Assembly: GCA_921293015.1 (NCBI GenBank) | Contig: OV121095.1 | Span: forward strand, 33,143,484-33,207,483 | Source of the DNA: Phorcus lineatus | Lineage: Eukaryota; Mollusca; Gastropoda; Trochida; Trochidae | Direction of reading: 5' to 3' | Length of the DNA stretch: 64,000 nucleotides | In this document: piece by piece, positions 46,739 to 58,127 of the stretch | Numbering within the stretch: position 1 is the stretch's first letter | Layout: the number at the start of each line of letters is the position of its first letter | Made by a program: the position numbers and the translations under genes | The notes under the pieces: generated by a model | Database searches by the model: none | The model's input: only the letters and a program-made list of their open reading frames with translations | Told to the model about the DNA's origin: nothing

Positions 46739-47065
46739 ATCCTGCTTCATCAGCGTAATTGAATCTGCTGACCCAGCTCCTTCCATAAATCCCTGATATC
46801 CTTTAGGCCAAAGGCCTCGTATCGCTAGTTATCTAACCAGCCAATGAGACGACTCGCATCCAGCAACAGCGGCACAACCCTGATAGAAAATTCGAAAGAG
46901 TAGCTTCAAGTTCCTTCGATGTCGACATTTCATTTGTTTAAACAATAACAGGTGAGCACAGCCACGAACATCAAGCCTCGCCAGCCGTATGAGGGATTTG
47001 GCTTGAAAGAGATCAGGGTATATGGAAGGAGATCAGCGGATTCAATTACGCTGATGCAGCAGGAT
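46739..47065. mobile_element. Foldback element with about 55-bp inverted ends
   Basis: ATCCTGCTTCATCAGCGTAA (46739-46758), continuing through 'TTGAATCTGCTGA' and 'CTCCTTCCATA', is inverted at 47065-47010 with few mismatches. The 210-bp interior is less AT-rich and contains 'AGGCCAAAGGCCT', itself nearly palindromic. TAACC occurs at both outer edges (46729-46733 and 47067-47071), but the ends are not perfectly symmetrical, so a target duplication is only possible. Confidence 0.8.
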
Positions 47066-47654
47066 GTAACCTATTTGATCGAATGCATGGAAACTACCTC
47101 AGAGGCCAGAATTATTTGATACCGAAGCGATTATTTTCGCGTTACGTTGATAACAGTTACTTTGGAGAATTACGTATGAATTGAGTAGTTTCAACATGGT
47201 AGGTTGTTGTTACATGATAGGTAATAGTGCTGACGAGTTAAGTGGACCAATACATAAACATGTAAATGTATACACCTTTATCACTGAATTTATTTGTTTT
47301 GCATTAGAATTAAATTTGTTTCACAGGTAATACATCTTCCAGAACCATTTTTTTTCAAAATAAGCCGGTTGCATATACAAGAAGTGCCTTTCAAGCAGTT
47401 AATTTGAACATTTCTTTTGATTTAAATACTATTTAATTTCCAGAAAACATGTAGTACACAACAAATTTGAATACATACAAACTAGCAAACAGCCTAACGC
47501 AGCCTATATACATTGTAAATGCTCCTCCTAATATATACATTACAAATAAGGTTATAGTAAATTTATGGTAATACATTTAACTACGCATGCCAAGAACCAA
47601 TTAAATTGCACAAGTACAACAGTCTATAAATCATATGCTTTTTTATACCGATCT
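47066..47654. other. AT-rich sequence, no gene seen
   Basis: No feature could be supported on either strand. Confidence 0.5.
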
Positions 47655-47716
47655 TGAACGCCGCTAAAGGCTGAAATATTACCAAAGCGGCCTAAAACAA
47701 TAACTCACTCATTATA
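47655..47716 (+). mobile_element. SINE tail fragment
   Basis: 'GGCTGAAATATTACCAAAG', 'CGGCCTAAAACAATAACTCA' and 'CTCATT' form another version of the common tail (CTGAAATATT, then a GCGGC block, then AACTCACTC), without the body. Confidence 0.65.
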
Positions 47717-49206
47717 CCGATCTTTAGATCAAAGATGAAGAAAATTAAATTGAGACGGGAAACAAAACCGGTTAGTTTCATTTCTAATAAATATCGATGA
47801 TCATCTTTGGAACATGTTTATTAACAAATTACGTACTGATATTTAATGTGATTTCCATGAACATCAAAGTAGCAATACTTATCTTGTTTATTTCGAATCT
47901 TTTATAAGGGATGCATTTATCTTCACATGGAATGTGACATTGGAACACTTCCTGCTTTCTTTTCTACCTGCGATCCTCATTTTATTTACAAAAATTCAAC
48001 TTAAATACAAATGTGATATCTTGTTGCGCTCTACTCCTTCTGAAATATGTATAAAATGTGTGCCCCACAAGTCATGTACTAACACGTTAAATTGAATAGC
48101 CTAACTATAGGTTTTTTTTATGATTTCAGATCCTTCATTTCTTAAACGGTTTTTGAGTTTCTATCTATCGCAAGATTATACGATCAATAAAGCGGCCTTC
48201 AACATAATCTGTAAATGGTCGTTAAATATCTTATAGAGATGAAAATTGTGATGTGCAAATTTCAAAAATTAGCAATAAGCAGTTTTCTAATAATAAGAGC
48301 AATAAAACTAGAATCAATGTTGTTCTTGAGACTTTAGTTTCTCTTACCTTTAAAATTAACTTTCAGTTATCACATTTATAAAAGACATTTAGCACCAGAA
48401 TTAGATATTGTAATGGTCCTATCAAATTCTTAATGGGTTATAAAGATGAAGAAATTCTTCTTCATGAATTACGATAATTGTTGAATTATTGCCCATGCGC
48501 TAAACAATAACACCTCAGTCACTACTATTACCTGTCTGTAAGCGTGGATCCTCCTTAAATGTTGGATTCTATTCTATTCGATTCCGGACGCATTCTGTGT
48601 CACAATCGAACTATTAGAAATGACATTTTCTGAGTGTTGGGACAAATGTTTCAATTTCATAATTGAACATAGAATGTAAGATTTCGTAAAATCATACTTA
48701 TGTCACGATACACCGATCGTCATAAATGAGTTCAAGGTACGATACACCATACAATTTACAAAATCACAATTAGTATTGATCCGAATTGTGGTGAATATCG
48801 ATCCTGAAATTGTGTTTGTGAAAATACTGTTTGAGATAGAGTTTCTGTTAATGGCTGGTTTTTGTGTGTAACTGCTGCTTAATCAACTTACTTCTTCTTA
48901 CAAATATTTAAAAATGATCATTAAAATATTAAATTTTGCAAGGAATTTTTCCCTTATTGTATCATGGTATTATCGTAACGCGATACATATTGTATCGTGC
49001 TATTGGAGCATATATGAACATGTGACTGGTGAGATGCAAAATACCAGTACTTTTCCTTCCTCATTGCCTCATCTTACTGCAAATAAAAGGAGTTATTTAA
49101 TAAAAATAGTATATTTAAATAGTCCGTTTGCGTCAACGGTTCAAGTGTTTGATCGTCACAGCAAATTCGTGACCATAAATACACCATTAATCACGGGGAG
49201 GTGAAG
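47717..49206. other. AT-rich sequence, no gene seen
   Basis: The 96-codon plus-strand frame 48914-49204 has no recognisable domain; it is not supported. Confidence 0.45.
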
Positions 49207-49700
49207 TGAAACTATTGATGATTATGTTCTGACAACTTGAAAAATCCTAATACGCCTTGTTACACAGTCCCACCTTTTACTGTACTTGAATTGAAGATCC
49301 GATTTATATCTACTTCAAAAGAAAACTGACATAACCATTCTTCGACGTGTTAATTGGATCCTAAAGACATACACATCTACATTGAGATCAGGTTTACATG
49401 TAATTAGTAAGTTTTGGCTAGGTTATAAAATGTGTGGAAAATATATGTTTCAACACTTAGGTGAGATAAACAAACTTAATTGTATTCATAACCAAAATAC
49501 TCTGTAAATACTCAGGTATTTTTATTGATAAAAGTTACAAAATAACATTTCAATTACAAACAAATATATAAAGTTTAAAATATAATGTTCATAAGTTTTC
49601 AATGATAGCCACAATATGTATTTTCACAACCTGAATTTTTGCAGTTTTCTAAAAACATCATCACGGCATATATTAACGATAGTTCTTTTTATATAACAAG
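49207..49700 (+). repeat. Possible third copy (C) of the duplicated segment
   Basis: 49371-49670 follows the order of 35650-36000: 'ACACATCTACATTGAGATCA', 'GGTTATAAAATGTG', 'TTTTCAATGATAGCC', 'ACAACCTGAATTTTTGCAG'. The first half is more diverged and uncertain. Confidence 0.5.
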
Positions 49701-50748
49701 CATCTATTGATCAGTTTAACGAATGACATGAGATTGTGATCTAAGAATTGACCAATATTATGAGCTATTTATACATTTGACAAGTATAACTGGAAAAGAT
49801 TAGTTAAAGTTTCGTCATTATGAAAATACAAAACTGTAAGCACTAAATAAATATGGCTCGGTCCGTAAGTTATATTGTCAACACAGACCAATTATTGTAA
49901 TTTATCTCGCATAAATTTGTATCAATCTAACAACATCAAGTCATTCGCTAACAGGTAAACTACACATGCCTATCACATCAGCCTTAAATAACAGTTTCAA
50001 TCTTTTTTCTTACTGATTAATCACACGTGTCTTCACGTTTCTCTTCAATAATTAGGCAAAATGATCGCGTTCAGAGAATGATAAATGCAAATCTAAAAAA
50101 TTTGTGTCTTTGAAGTTCTGTCAAAAACACTCTCGTATCATGTGACTGACAGATGCAATAATATATTTTTGTACAAACTTTATTTTTGTCTTATTAAGAA
50201 CGATTTATCAGTGACAAACAATTTAAACTTAGGTTACAACACAAACACAAATTGACTGCCTTGTTTAAATTGATTTATTTGAAATGACACAAACGCAAAA
50301 CAGTCACCATTCTCTATACTCAGACACCAGGGTGCATTTTCTTATTTAAGAATGTTGGTTCGGAAATGAAGGATAGGAAAAGTGTAGATAAATAATATTC
50401 TTCATGAAATTGACATTTTCTATATATCTTATAGAATGATGTGATCTTGTTTGAAAAGTGAACTGATGATTTTGACAATCAATGAAATTCAATTCATATA
50501 AACAAAACATAATAAGTTAAACCAACTTTCAAAATGCTTTGACTGTTTCTAACAAAGCTTCTTCATTTATTTAATGTTAGCATCATTTCCCAAAATGCAG
50601 ATCAAATATTGTCTTTTTGAATAGCAAATGTATTTATTTTTTGAAATTTTACTCCAGCATATCATTTTAGAGATCACATTTTCAACGAACCAACCAATTG
50701 ACAAACCATAAAGATTGTATTAAAAAGATATGGGTTTGCTGTTGAATT
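49701..50748. other. AT-rich sequence, no gene seen
   Basis: No feature could be supported on either strand. Confidence 0.5.
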
Positions 50749-50895
50749 CTGATCTGAGTTGCAATGTTCCTGATCTGTGTTGCAATGTTCCTGATCTGTA
50801 TTGCAATGTTCCTGATCTGAGTTGCAATGTTCCTGATCTGTGTAGCAATGTTCCTGATCTTTCTTGCTATGTTCCCGAACTGTGCTCAGCTGCTT
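50749..50895 (+). repeat. 21-bp tandem repeat, about seven units
   Basis: Unit CTGATCTGTGTTGCAATGTTC, starting at 50749, 50770, 50791, 50812 and 50833; the units at 50854 and 50875 are degraded. The period is a multiple of three but no long frame is maintained. Confidence 0.95.
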
Positions 50896-51738
50896 CTGCT
50901 AAATAATCAATATATACTTAGTGCTGTCCACATGTAGTTTGCTATATATATATGTTTTAGACCTGTATATCGTTTATCGTATATAGCCTTAATGCCGATA
51001 CAATTTATCCCGATTGCACTTTTATTAGGCGTCACAATTTATCATGGTAGTATTGCTTAGGAACCAGCGAGACGATTATCACCACGATGCCATAGTTGCG
51101 ATACAATACATGTTCCTTGCGAATTTAGTTTAGTGAGATGAAGCAAGAATAGTAAAAGTATCACTAAGCAAGAATAGTAAACGTATCTCTTGATATAACG
51201 TTCTCATGAAAAAAAGTGTCATATGATATAAAAGTGTCACATGGTTAAAGGAGTGCGACATATGTCCTTGTTCTTCCAATTCGCTCACGCGTTTGTTTTA
51301 CCAAAGTGGTTGTAGATCAAAACAAATCGATCAAACAATTTAAACAGGCTGGCAAGTCCTTTTAGTTCAGATTTTCTAAGTTTGCTTTACTTGCAAATCG
51401 CCTGTTTCCGATTCTCTCCGATATTAAGCTATAAAGACAAAGATCAAAGAATGATGCTTTTCAAGCTATAAGAAATAATTTCTTTGTAGTCTTTGATGTC
51501 AAGGACTCTCTTATTTTTTATCTGACAGATGCAAAGATAAATGTTTTGTATTATTTATTTTCTTATTTGACATTTTGGAGCAATTTAACCACACTTAAAT
51601 TAATTGCATTCACTTGAAAAAGTCCAATGGTTTTCAGGTGACATATCTATTAAATAGTAATCATTATGTTTCATGATGATAAACATTTTAAAGCACACAT
51701 TATTCCATTTGACAAGATATGAGTGATCATGAGTTATG
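50896..51738. other. AT-rich sequence, no gene seen
   Basis: A short direct repeat, 'AGCAAGAATAGTAAA', occurs at 51143 and 51168. Nothing else could be supported. Confidence 0.5.
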
Positions 51739-51945
51739 TTAACGTGTAACAATATATCAGTTATTAAACACTTGGATGGAAATCATCCAAAAGAGAGAGG
51801 ACAGATCAGGGATAAAACTTCAAAAGGATGATGAAAAAGACAGAAAGCTATAGTGAGGGAAAGACATAAGGTTGTAGAACGACTCAAATTTGGTCTGGCT
51901 TCTTCTGCCGACCTTTCAAGCTTCGGTGACCCTACCAGGAGGGTT
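51739..51945 (-). mobile_element. Interspersed repeat with abalone-type tail, copy 3
   Basis: The reverse complement aligns with copies 1 and 2: 'TCCTGGTAGGGTCACCGAAG', 'AAGCCAGACCAAATTTGAG', 'CATCCAAGTGTTTAATAACT', then 'GATATATTGTTACACGTT'. The final ACTC tail is lost. Confidence 0.75.
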
Positions 51946-53408
51946 CATTACCTTCATCTGCCTGCTGTAAGAGACCACAGTTATCAGGGTGCTTCATCGT
52001 TCCCATGATACACTCTAACATGAATAGGAGATGAATAAATGTCATCATCGTGTTTGCTTTTGCGTGATTCCAGTGTGTTTCAGGCTGCTGCTCATTCAGT
52101 TCACTGTACACTATCTTTTTCTCATCTCCCGCACAGCGATAGCAATGATATGACTAGTAGGATGCAGTCAAAGTAATTCTTTGATTGACCCATGCCTGCT
52201 CCTGCTCATCCACCTGGATGTTGCCTGGTTATATATTGCAATTTCAAATTGAAAGTGGCCATGAATATTCATCTGCTTTTTTGGAAGACCAACTCGACCA
52301 TGACCACTACCAAGACCATGGTCTTGAGTAAGGCCACAACACGACTACGAATGCTTGTTGATCATTTATCGTTTTCTTCACTTGTGTCTTCGTCATCTTA
52401 AGAATTGCAATCTGCAAGAGGAATGACTTCATCGAAAGTAAATTCTGTCAGGACTATTCATATACAGAAAACGAAGATTGATATGCGTCAATTGTACCAA
52501 TGAATTGTATGAAATAGATCTACTTCGTTGTAAGATTAAGTAAAATATCTTTCTCATTTCTTTAACCATGAAGAGAGATGATGTTGTAACATTTAAAGCC
52601 TAAATTTTAAACACTTTCTGAAGTTTAGTAAACACAAAATTTATAACAATTCATAAGAAATCGTCTCTATCATAAAAGGAACTGAATTAAAGATCGTTGA
52701 AATGTTTCAAATCGTATCTGACAGATTCAGTGAAATATGTGTTGTGCAAACTCTTTCTTCATTTTGTTTGATCTGACATTTCCAATAATTTATTTAAGTT
52801 CATTTCGAACAGTTATCTTCAAATACTTTCTTCACACAGCTGACCCAATCACTTTCTAAATTCAAGAAGTTTAAGATTTATTACTTCTTTGAACGTTTCT
52901 TTAAGGATGGAATATTACTTATGACATTTTAATATTTAATTGAATACGCAGTTTCCAATTGAAAACTCGAATTGGGAAATTACTAGGGCACTAGACAGTA
53001 GGGATTGAAACATCGATCGGAGACATAACAGATAATTAAGCTTTATACTAAAAAGGATCAGTTGTTTCTCTTGTTTCATAATAATCACGAATAATGTATT
53101 TTTTTGTTATTCCAAATACTGCAAAAAAGAAACAAGGAAAGCACAAAACGATTGCTTTGATACTTGATACAAAAAAGTTAAATTCTTGTTTCGAAATAAA
53201 GATTAACAATGAAACTTTTAAAGACATTGAATGATGATAAACTTCAATTCATAACATTGAATATAAAATCCACAATTACTTTGTTCTAATAAACTATATT
53301 AATTATTATTAATAAACTATTATTATTATGAAATCTCTAAAGCCATCGGCCAAATTAACTTGCATCCATCTCTCAATTTCTGTTGTCCTGTAACATTTGT
53401 TTAATAAT
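51946..53408. other. AT-rich sequence, no gene seen
   Basis: The 69-codon Thr/Ser-rich frame at 52192-52401 is low complexity and not supported. Confidence 0.45.
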
Positions 53409-53475
53409 GGCTAGCATCTATCCCTAAACGTCGCAATCAAGAAATGAAGAAGTCGTGAATCAATTCGTCCTTTTT
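53409..53475 (+). mobile_element. Penelope-end relic (AAACGTCG block)
   Basis: 'TAAACGTCGCAATCAAG' followed by 'GAAGAAGTCGTGAATCA' and 'TTCGTCC' aligns with 32762-32805. The upstream 'GGCTAGCATCTATCCC' occupies the place of hammerhead stem II but no longer pairs well. Confidence 0.45.
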
Positions 53476-53994
53476 TTTTCATCTTACCAACTTCTTGTCT
53501 ATTTGAGGATTCATTTTTCTGATAACCAAGCAAGCAGCTTAATTATGATATAGTGAGTAAATATTTCATAAATAAATCAATATTGAACGTGTATAATAAT
53601 GTCACTTCGAGCATTTTTATTTAAATCATTGCTTAATATATGTTATTTTTTTAAAGTATGAAAAATGATTTTAGTAAGGATAGTTCATGTATAGTTGATA
53701 ATGTGAAGCATGACATTATCACCCGTATCTCATCTTCCAGAAGATGAATGTCAATGAAAGCGATTCCTCATGGTTTGGCATTTAAGCAGCATTTCCATAT
53801 AAATTAAAGTAGCAGATGTTCTATTCAAACAGGAACTAGTACTTGTAGATGAAATCAGCATGAGATAGAGGTGGAAATCAACTGTCAAGTCTGATATTCA
53901 AAGAGCGTCTTTCCACGCGGCAACTCCTGAATGGAAGTTACTTATGAAGGTCCTCGGGACAGAGCTTCTATTATATAGTGTTTCCTCTTATATG
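53476..53994. other. AT-rich sequence, no gene seen
   Basis: No feature could be supported on either strand. Confidence 0.5.
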
Positions 53995-54050
53995 CGGGGG
54001 TGGGATAGCGCAGTGGTTAGCTTGTTCGGCTTTTGATCAAATGGTCCATT
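53995..54050 (+). mobile_element. tRNA-SINE head fragment with A box only
   Basis: 'GGGATAGCGCAGTGGTTAGC' (54002-54021) holds a good A box (TAGCGCAGTGG). The following 'GGCTTTTGATCAAATGGTCC' matches the head of the SINE at 24184-24480 read in reverse. Similarity stops at 'GGTCCATT', just before where the B box should begin, so the fragment is 3'-truncated. Confidence 0.7.
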
Positions 54051-54949
54051 TTGATGACACTAAAGACACTTTTATGAAGTGTTTATTTAGGTAAGAGTCG
54101 TCCCCGTTTTGACATGAAAGGCTTTATTTTAAGTATCATCAATAGACTCGATTATTAGCAGGAAACAACCCATTACAGATTTCATACAATTCAGTAAGAC
54201 TGAATGCACCATTAAATGACAGCAATTAATTACCATTAGTCGTTTTCAGGTTTAATTGATCGAAACCGAAGAAAATTCTGAAGGCGTCTGGACAGGATAT
54301 ATATATATTTCTACATTATCAAAAAGGGTAAATATGTATATATCAACTCAATATGTTTCCTTTGAACGAAATGGGAATAATAACCAAGCTGTGTTTCAAA
54401 TGACAAAGGTGTAAGAAAGGTTTATTGGAAGAATATTAAGAATTTAATTAAAAACAGCAACATTTTCTAATTTTTTCATCTGAATGAGTAGGCATATGCA
54501 TGTACTCAGAAACGTCGTGATTCTCACTATAAAGAAGTTGTTATCCGGATAATGTTCCTTTACGTGATGAGTACGAAAGTAGAGATATTTTTTCTTTATG
54601 ACTCATTTGACTTTCGATTTATTTCTATAAATTTTGAAACCTTAGAAAGTGATGTATGCATATTCGATGTGAAAAGTATTAACGGATGTTCTGTTTTCTA
54701 GAATAAAATGAATCCCTTGAGACAAATAACTTGCACAAAACAGCGGGTGCAATTTTCGACTCGGATCAAATTTCGATAATCAAGCATGTTTATGTGTCAT
54801 GCTTGTTATTTATAAGGCTCAACTTTCCAATGAGGTAATGATTATTTTCTCCTCTACAGGATATCATCAGCTCACGATATGAGTATCTACTGCTCTTTGA
54901 GTCAACTTTTGTTCGGTTTAAGATGATAACAATCAAATATTAAGGCGTT
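54051..54949. other. AT-rich sequence, no gene seen
   Basis: No feature could be supported on either strand. Confidence 0.5.
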
Positions 54950-55097
54950 AACTCGTTTATCACATATTTATCACCGACAATGCTAAGATACTTTTAAAAA
55001 ACTATTTAATTACTTTATGTGACTATTGTATAAACTCGTCTATCACATATCTATCACTATTTATGCTAAGATACTTTGGGGAAAAAACTATTTAAAG
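54950..55097 (+). repeat. Two-copy tandem repeat, 82-bp period
   Basis: 'AACTCGTTTATCACATATTT', 'ATGCTAAGATACTTT' and 'AAAAAACTATTTAA' at 54950-55009 recur in order at 55033-55097. Confidence 0.9.
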
Positions 55098-55170
55098 AAT
55101 AATAAAGAAGTTGATAATCAATAAAACTCCTTGTCTTCCTTATAATATTTTCTAATATGATAAATAGAGG

Positions 55171-55308
55171 ATACTAAACGACCTTCCATTTAATACTATT
55201 TTTATTAAACGAGTTTATGGTTAAGTATAAAACGAGCGAAAGCGAGTTTATTACCAAATCATTAACGAGTTTAATAGAAATAGTATTAAATTGAAAGAAG
55301 TTTAGTAT
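55171..55308. mobile_element. 138-bp hairpin (foldback element)
   Basis: ATACTAAACGACCTTCCATT (55171) through 'AATACTATTTTTATTAAACG' is inverted at 55308-55262 with a few mismatches. The tip contains 'AACGAGCGAAAGCGAGTT'. Size and tip composition match the hairpin at 30849-30988, although the arms differ. Confidence 0.8.
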
Positions 55309-55404
55309 TTTGTTTATTACTTGACCCCATTAATAGAGCCAAAAGTGTACTGAACGAAACATTTCTGCGACTTGGTCGGCATTGTGACGGCGATGCTAAC
55401 ATTA

Positions 55405-55436
55405 TGACGTCACAACTACACAATATTATGACGTCA
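55405..55436 (+). promoter_or_regulatory. Paired TGACGTCA (CRE-like) sites
   Basis: Perfect TGACGTCA at 55405-55412 and 55429-55436, 24 bp apart, in a GC-raised patch downstream of the hairpin. No gene lies next to it, so a regulatory role is not established. Confidence 0.35.
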
Positions 55437-57562
55437 TGCGTGAACGGTATTACACTAGTTTAATATCGCCGTATAAATATTACACTGCAGTATCTTACAC
55501 GGGCGAGTAATAATTACTAATATTCAAAGTTAATTTGCTAAGAATGATGCCATATCAGTACGTAAAATACTTGGAGAAAAAGGAATGATTAGAATTGATG
55601 ATCTAGGTCTATTGTTCAGATTTTAGACTTAATAACTGAACATATAATGTCATGTTAGGTGCATCAGGTTTTTACAACGCTAAAACCAAAATACTACCTT
55701 CATCCTATTCATTTATAAATACACATGACTTACACTTAGGGTTATAATCATCAAATTCACTTGCATATATACATTTTGAAATCATATCTTATTACTGATA
55801 TAAGACAGTTAGATAAGATTTGTGCATAGGCCAGAATGCTGAAATAAACAATAAGATTTAAAAGGGGATAGTTAAATCTATCTTTGTGGCCCGATAATTA
55901 GAGTTAAAGGCCATTTTCCAATGGCTTTTAAAAAAAACAAGGAGAAAGATGCGTTCGTATTTTATGTGACACGTATTAACTTGATATCAGTTTAACGGTA
56001 TAACATGAACCCCTATATTTGAAGACATAAAATGAAGCAACTAAGTGCCGGCCAGACAGTTGATACCAACAGTACAGCTACACTTCGGCCAAAAACCAAT
56101 TCAAAGTACTGTAACGCACGGGCGTTAATTTTGCCCCTACATTTGTATTTCAAGAATGAAAATATACACAAAATTAACAAAAACATAAGGAATACTGTGT
56201 TAAAAGACATGAAAAACACATGACCATATCAGAAAATGCCTACATACATCGTTTACCTAAAGAAACGCAAAGTCGGTAATTTCCCTAATGCAGCAATGGT
56301 TAAGATCAAGTAGCAAATTCAAACGCTCATATATTTCACTTTCAAAAGTAAACTCCACATAAAATCCTATGTAGCAGTTACATGAAGTTGTCAACTAACC
56401 TTTTCAATCCTTTTAAGTGGCCTGTACCGCTTTAATCCGCCGAAATCGCCGTTTTCTGGGAGATTAGGGCGTCAGGGCTCTGTTCTGTCTATGACGTTAC
56501 TATGGCACACGTCTGTTACGTCACAACCTAACCTTGAAACATTGAAAGGTCACGGTTCAGACTTTGGACACCAAAATTTATGTAGAACGCTAACTAGAGG
56601 GGTTAGCGATGTGAAAATGGTATCAAACGGTGAATTGTTGAAAATATTATTGATAATGTTTGGGTTTTTTTTATCCTACCAGATTCATACTATTTTACAT
56701 ATTTTGATAAATGAATTTAAATATTAAAAACCATAGAAGTAAGTGGTATTCGTTTTGACATGTTTGCTCTTATTTGAAGCATTTGATTGTATTTTATCGT
56801 ATGTTAAATCACTAACTTAGGTTAGGTTATCTTAACTTCTCATGTACAATTGGTTCTTCGTTGCAAACCTGATATGTTCATATTGGTGCTTAGTGAAAAC
56901 ATGGATACAATGATATCATTTATCACATTTACCATCAATAATGATATATAAATTAGAGATGCTATTTTCAGAAGTTACCTTAATAAGAGGACAATAGCAG
57001 TTACGCACATTCAGAGAGAGTTGGCAAACTACTATAACATAACAAAAACGATAGCCTTTTCATACTGTAACCCTAACAAATTTGTAAAATTCTGGTCCAG
57101 TTGCCATAAATTATTCACAGTCCATTCCTAATCAACTGAGCTGTTCATGCCTAGTGACAATGCTAAGATGTACAAAAGAAATGATTTGTTGCGAATGTCA
57201 TATATGATTAGCTGTACTTAAAAAAAGTGGAATAAAAAAAAAGAAAAAAAAGAATGATATATATTTTTTGAAAAACACCACAGATTCCTTGACGAAGAAT
57301 ATTTTTCCGTACCAATTTTGTCTGCCGTCTCCTTATGATTTAATTTCTTCCAAAATCAGAGAAGTTTACACTTACACAAGAAGTAAAGCAAATCAAATAC
57401 GTAATGGATGTTCCACCTCTTGTTACCTCTTGTTAAAAAGTATACTAAATAGATTTAAAATACATATTATAAGTGTTAATAAGAACACCTAGGAAAGAGA
57501 TATCGGACATTTGGATGAGAAACAGGCTAATTCTACTGACCGGACAATTTTACAACATCTCC
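55437..57562. other. AT-rich sequence, no gene seen
   Basis: No gene could be supported. A short hairpin, 'CGCTAAC' / 'GTTAGCG', lies at 56589-56609, inside a less AT-rich patch (56410-56640) whose 78-codon frame has no recognisable domain. Confidence 0.45.
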
Positions 57563-58127
57563 ATAGATATCACGGTAATAGTTATTGTCCTCCATATATA
57601 TCAAGGTAATAGCTGTTGTCGTCCATATATAAATCAAGGTAATAGTTGTTGTCGTCCATATATATATATATCAAGGTAATAGCTGTTGTCCTCCATGGAT
57701 ATCAAGGTAATAGTTGTTGTCGTCCATATATATCAAGGTAATAGTTGTTGTCCTCCATAGATATCAAGGTAATAGTTGTTGTCCTCAATGGATATCAAGG
57801 TAATAGCTGTTGTCCTCCATGGATATCAAGGTAATATTTGTTGTCGTCCATATATATCAAGGTAATAGGTGCTGTCCTCCATGGATATCAAGGTAATAGT
57901 TGTTGTCCTCCATGGATATCAAGGTAATAGTTATTGTCCTCCATAGATATCAAGGTAATAGTTGTTGTCCTCAATGGATATCAAGGTAATAGTTGTTGTC
58001 CTCCATGGATATCAAGGTAATAGCTGTTGTCCTCCATGGATATCAAGGTAATAGTTGTTGTCGTCCATATATATCAAGGTAATAGTTGTTGTCCTCCATG
58101 GATATCAAGGTAATAGTTGCTGTCGTC
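57563..58127 (+). repeat. 31-bp minisatellite, 18 units
   Basis: The unit is ATATCAAGGTAATAGTTGTT plus GTCCTCCATGG. I count 18 'GGTAATA' occurrences. Two main unit types alternate: one ending CCTCCATGG (or CCATAG, CAATGG), the other CGTCCATATAT. Small insertions change the unit length by a few bases near 57630-57675. Confidence 0.95.

Noticed and set aside
50749..50895. CRISPR-like array
   Set aside because: The 21-bp units are directly contiguous with no spacers, in a eukaryotic context; it is a simple tandem repeat.
57473..57679. Plus-strand frame with repeated QGNSCCRPYI
   Set aside because: It is a translation of the first units of the 31-bp minisatellite; the 31-bp period does not keep a frame.
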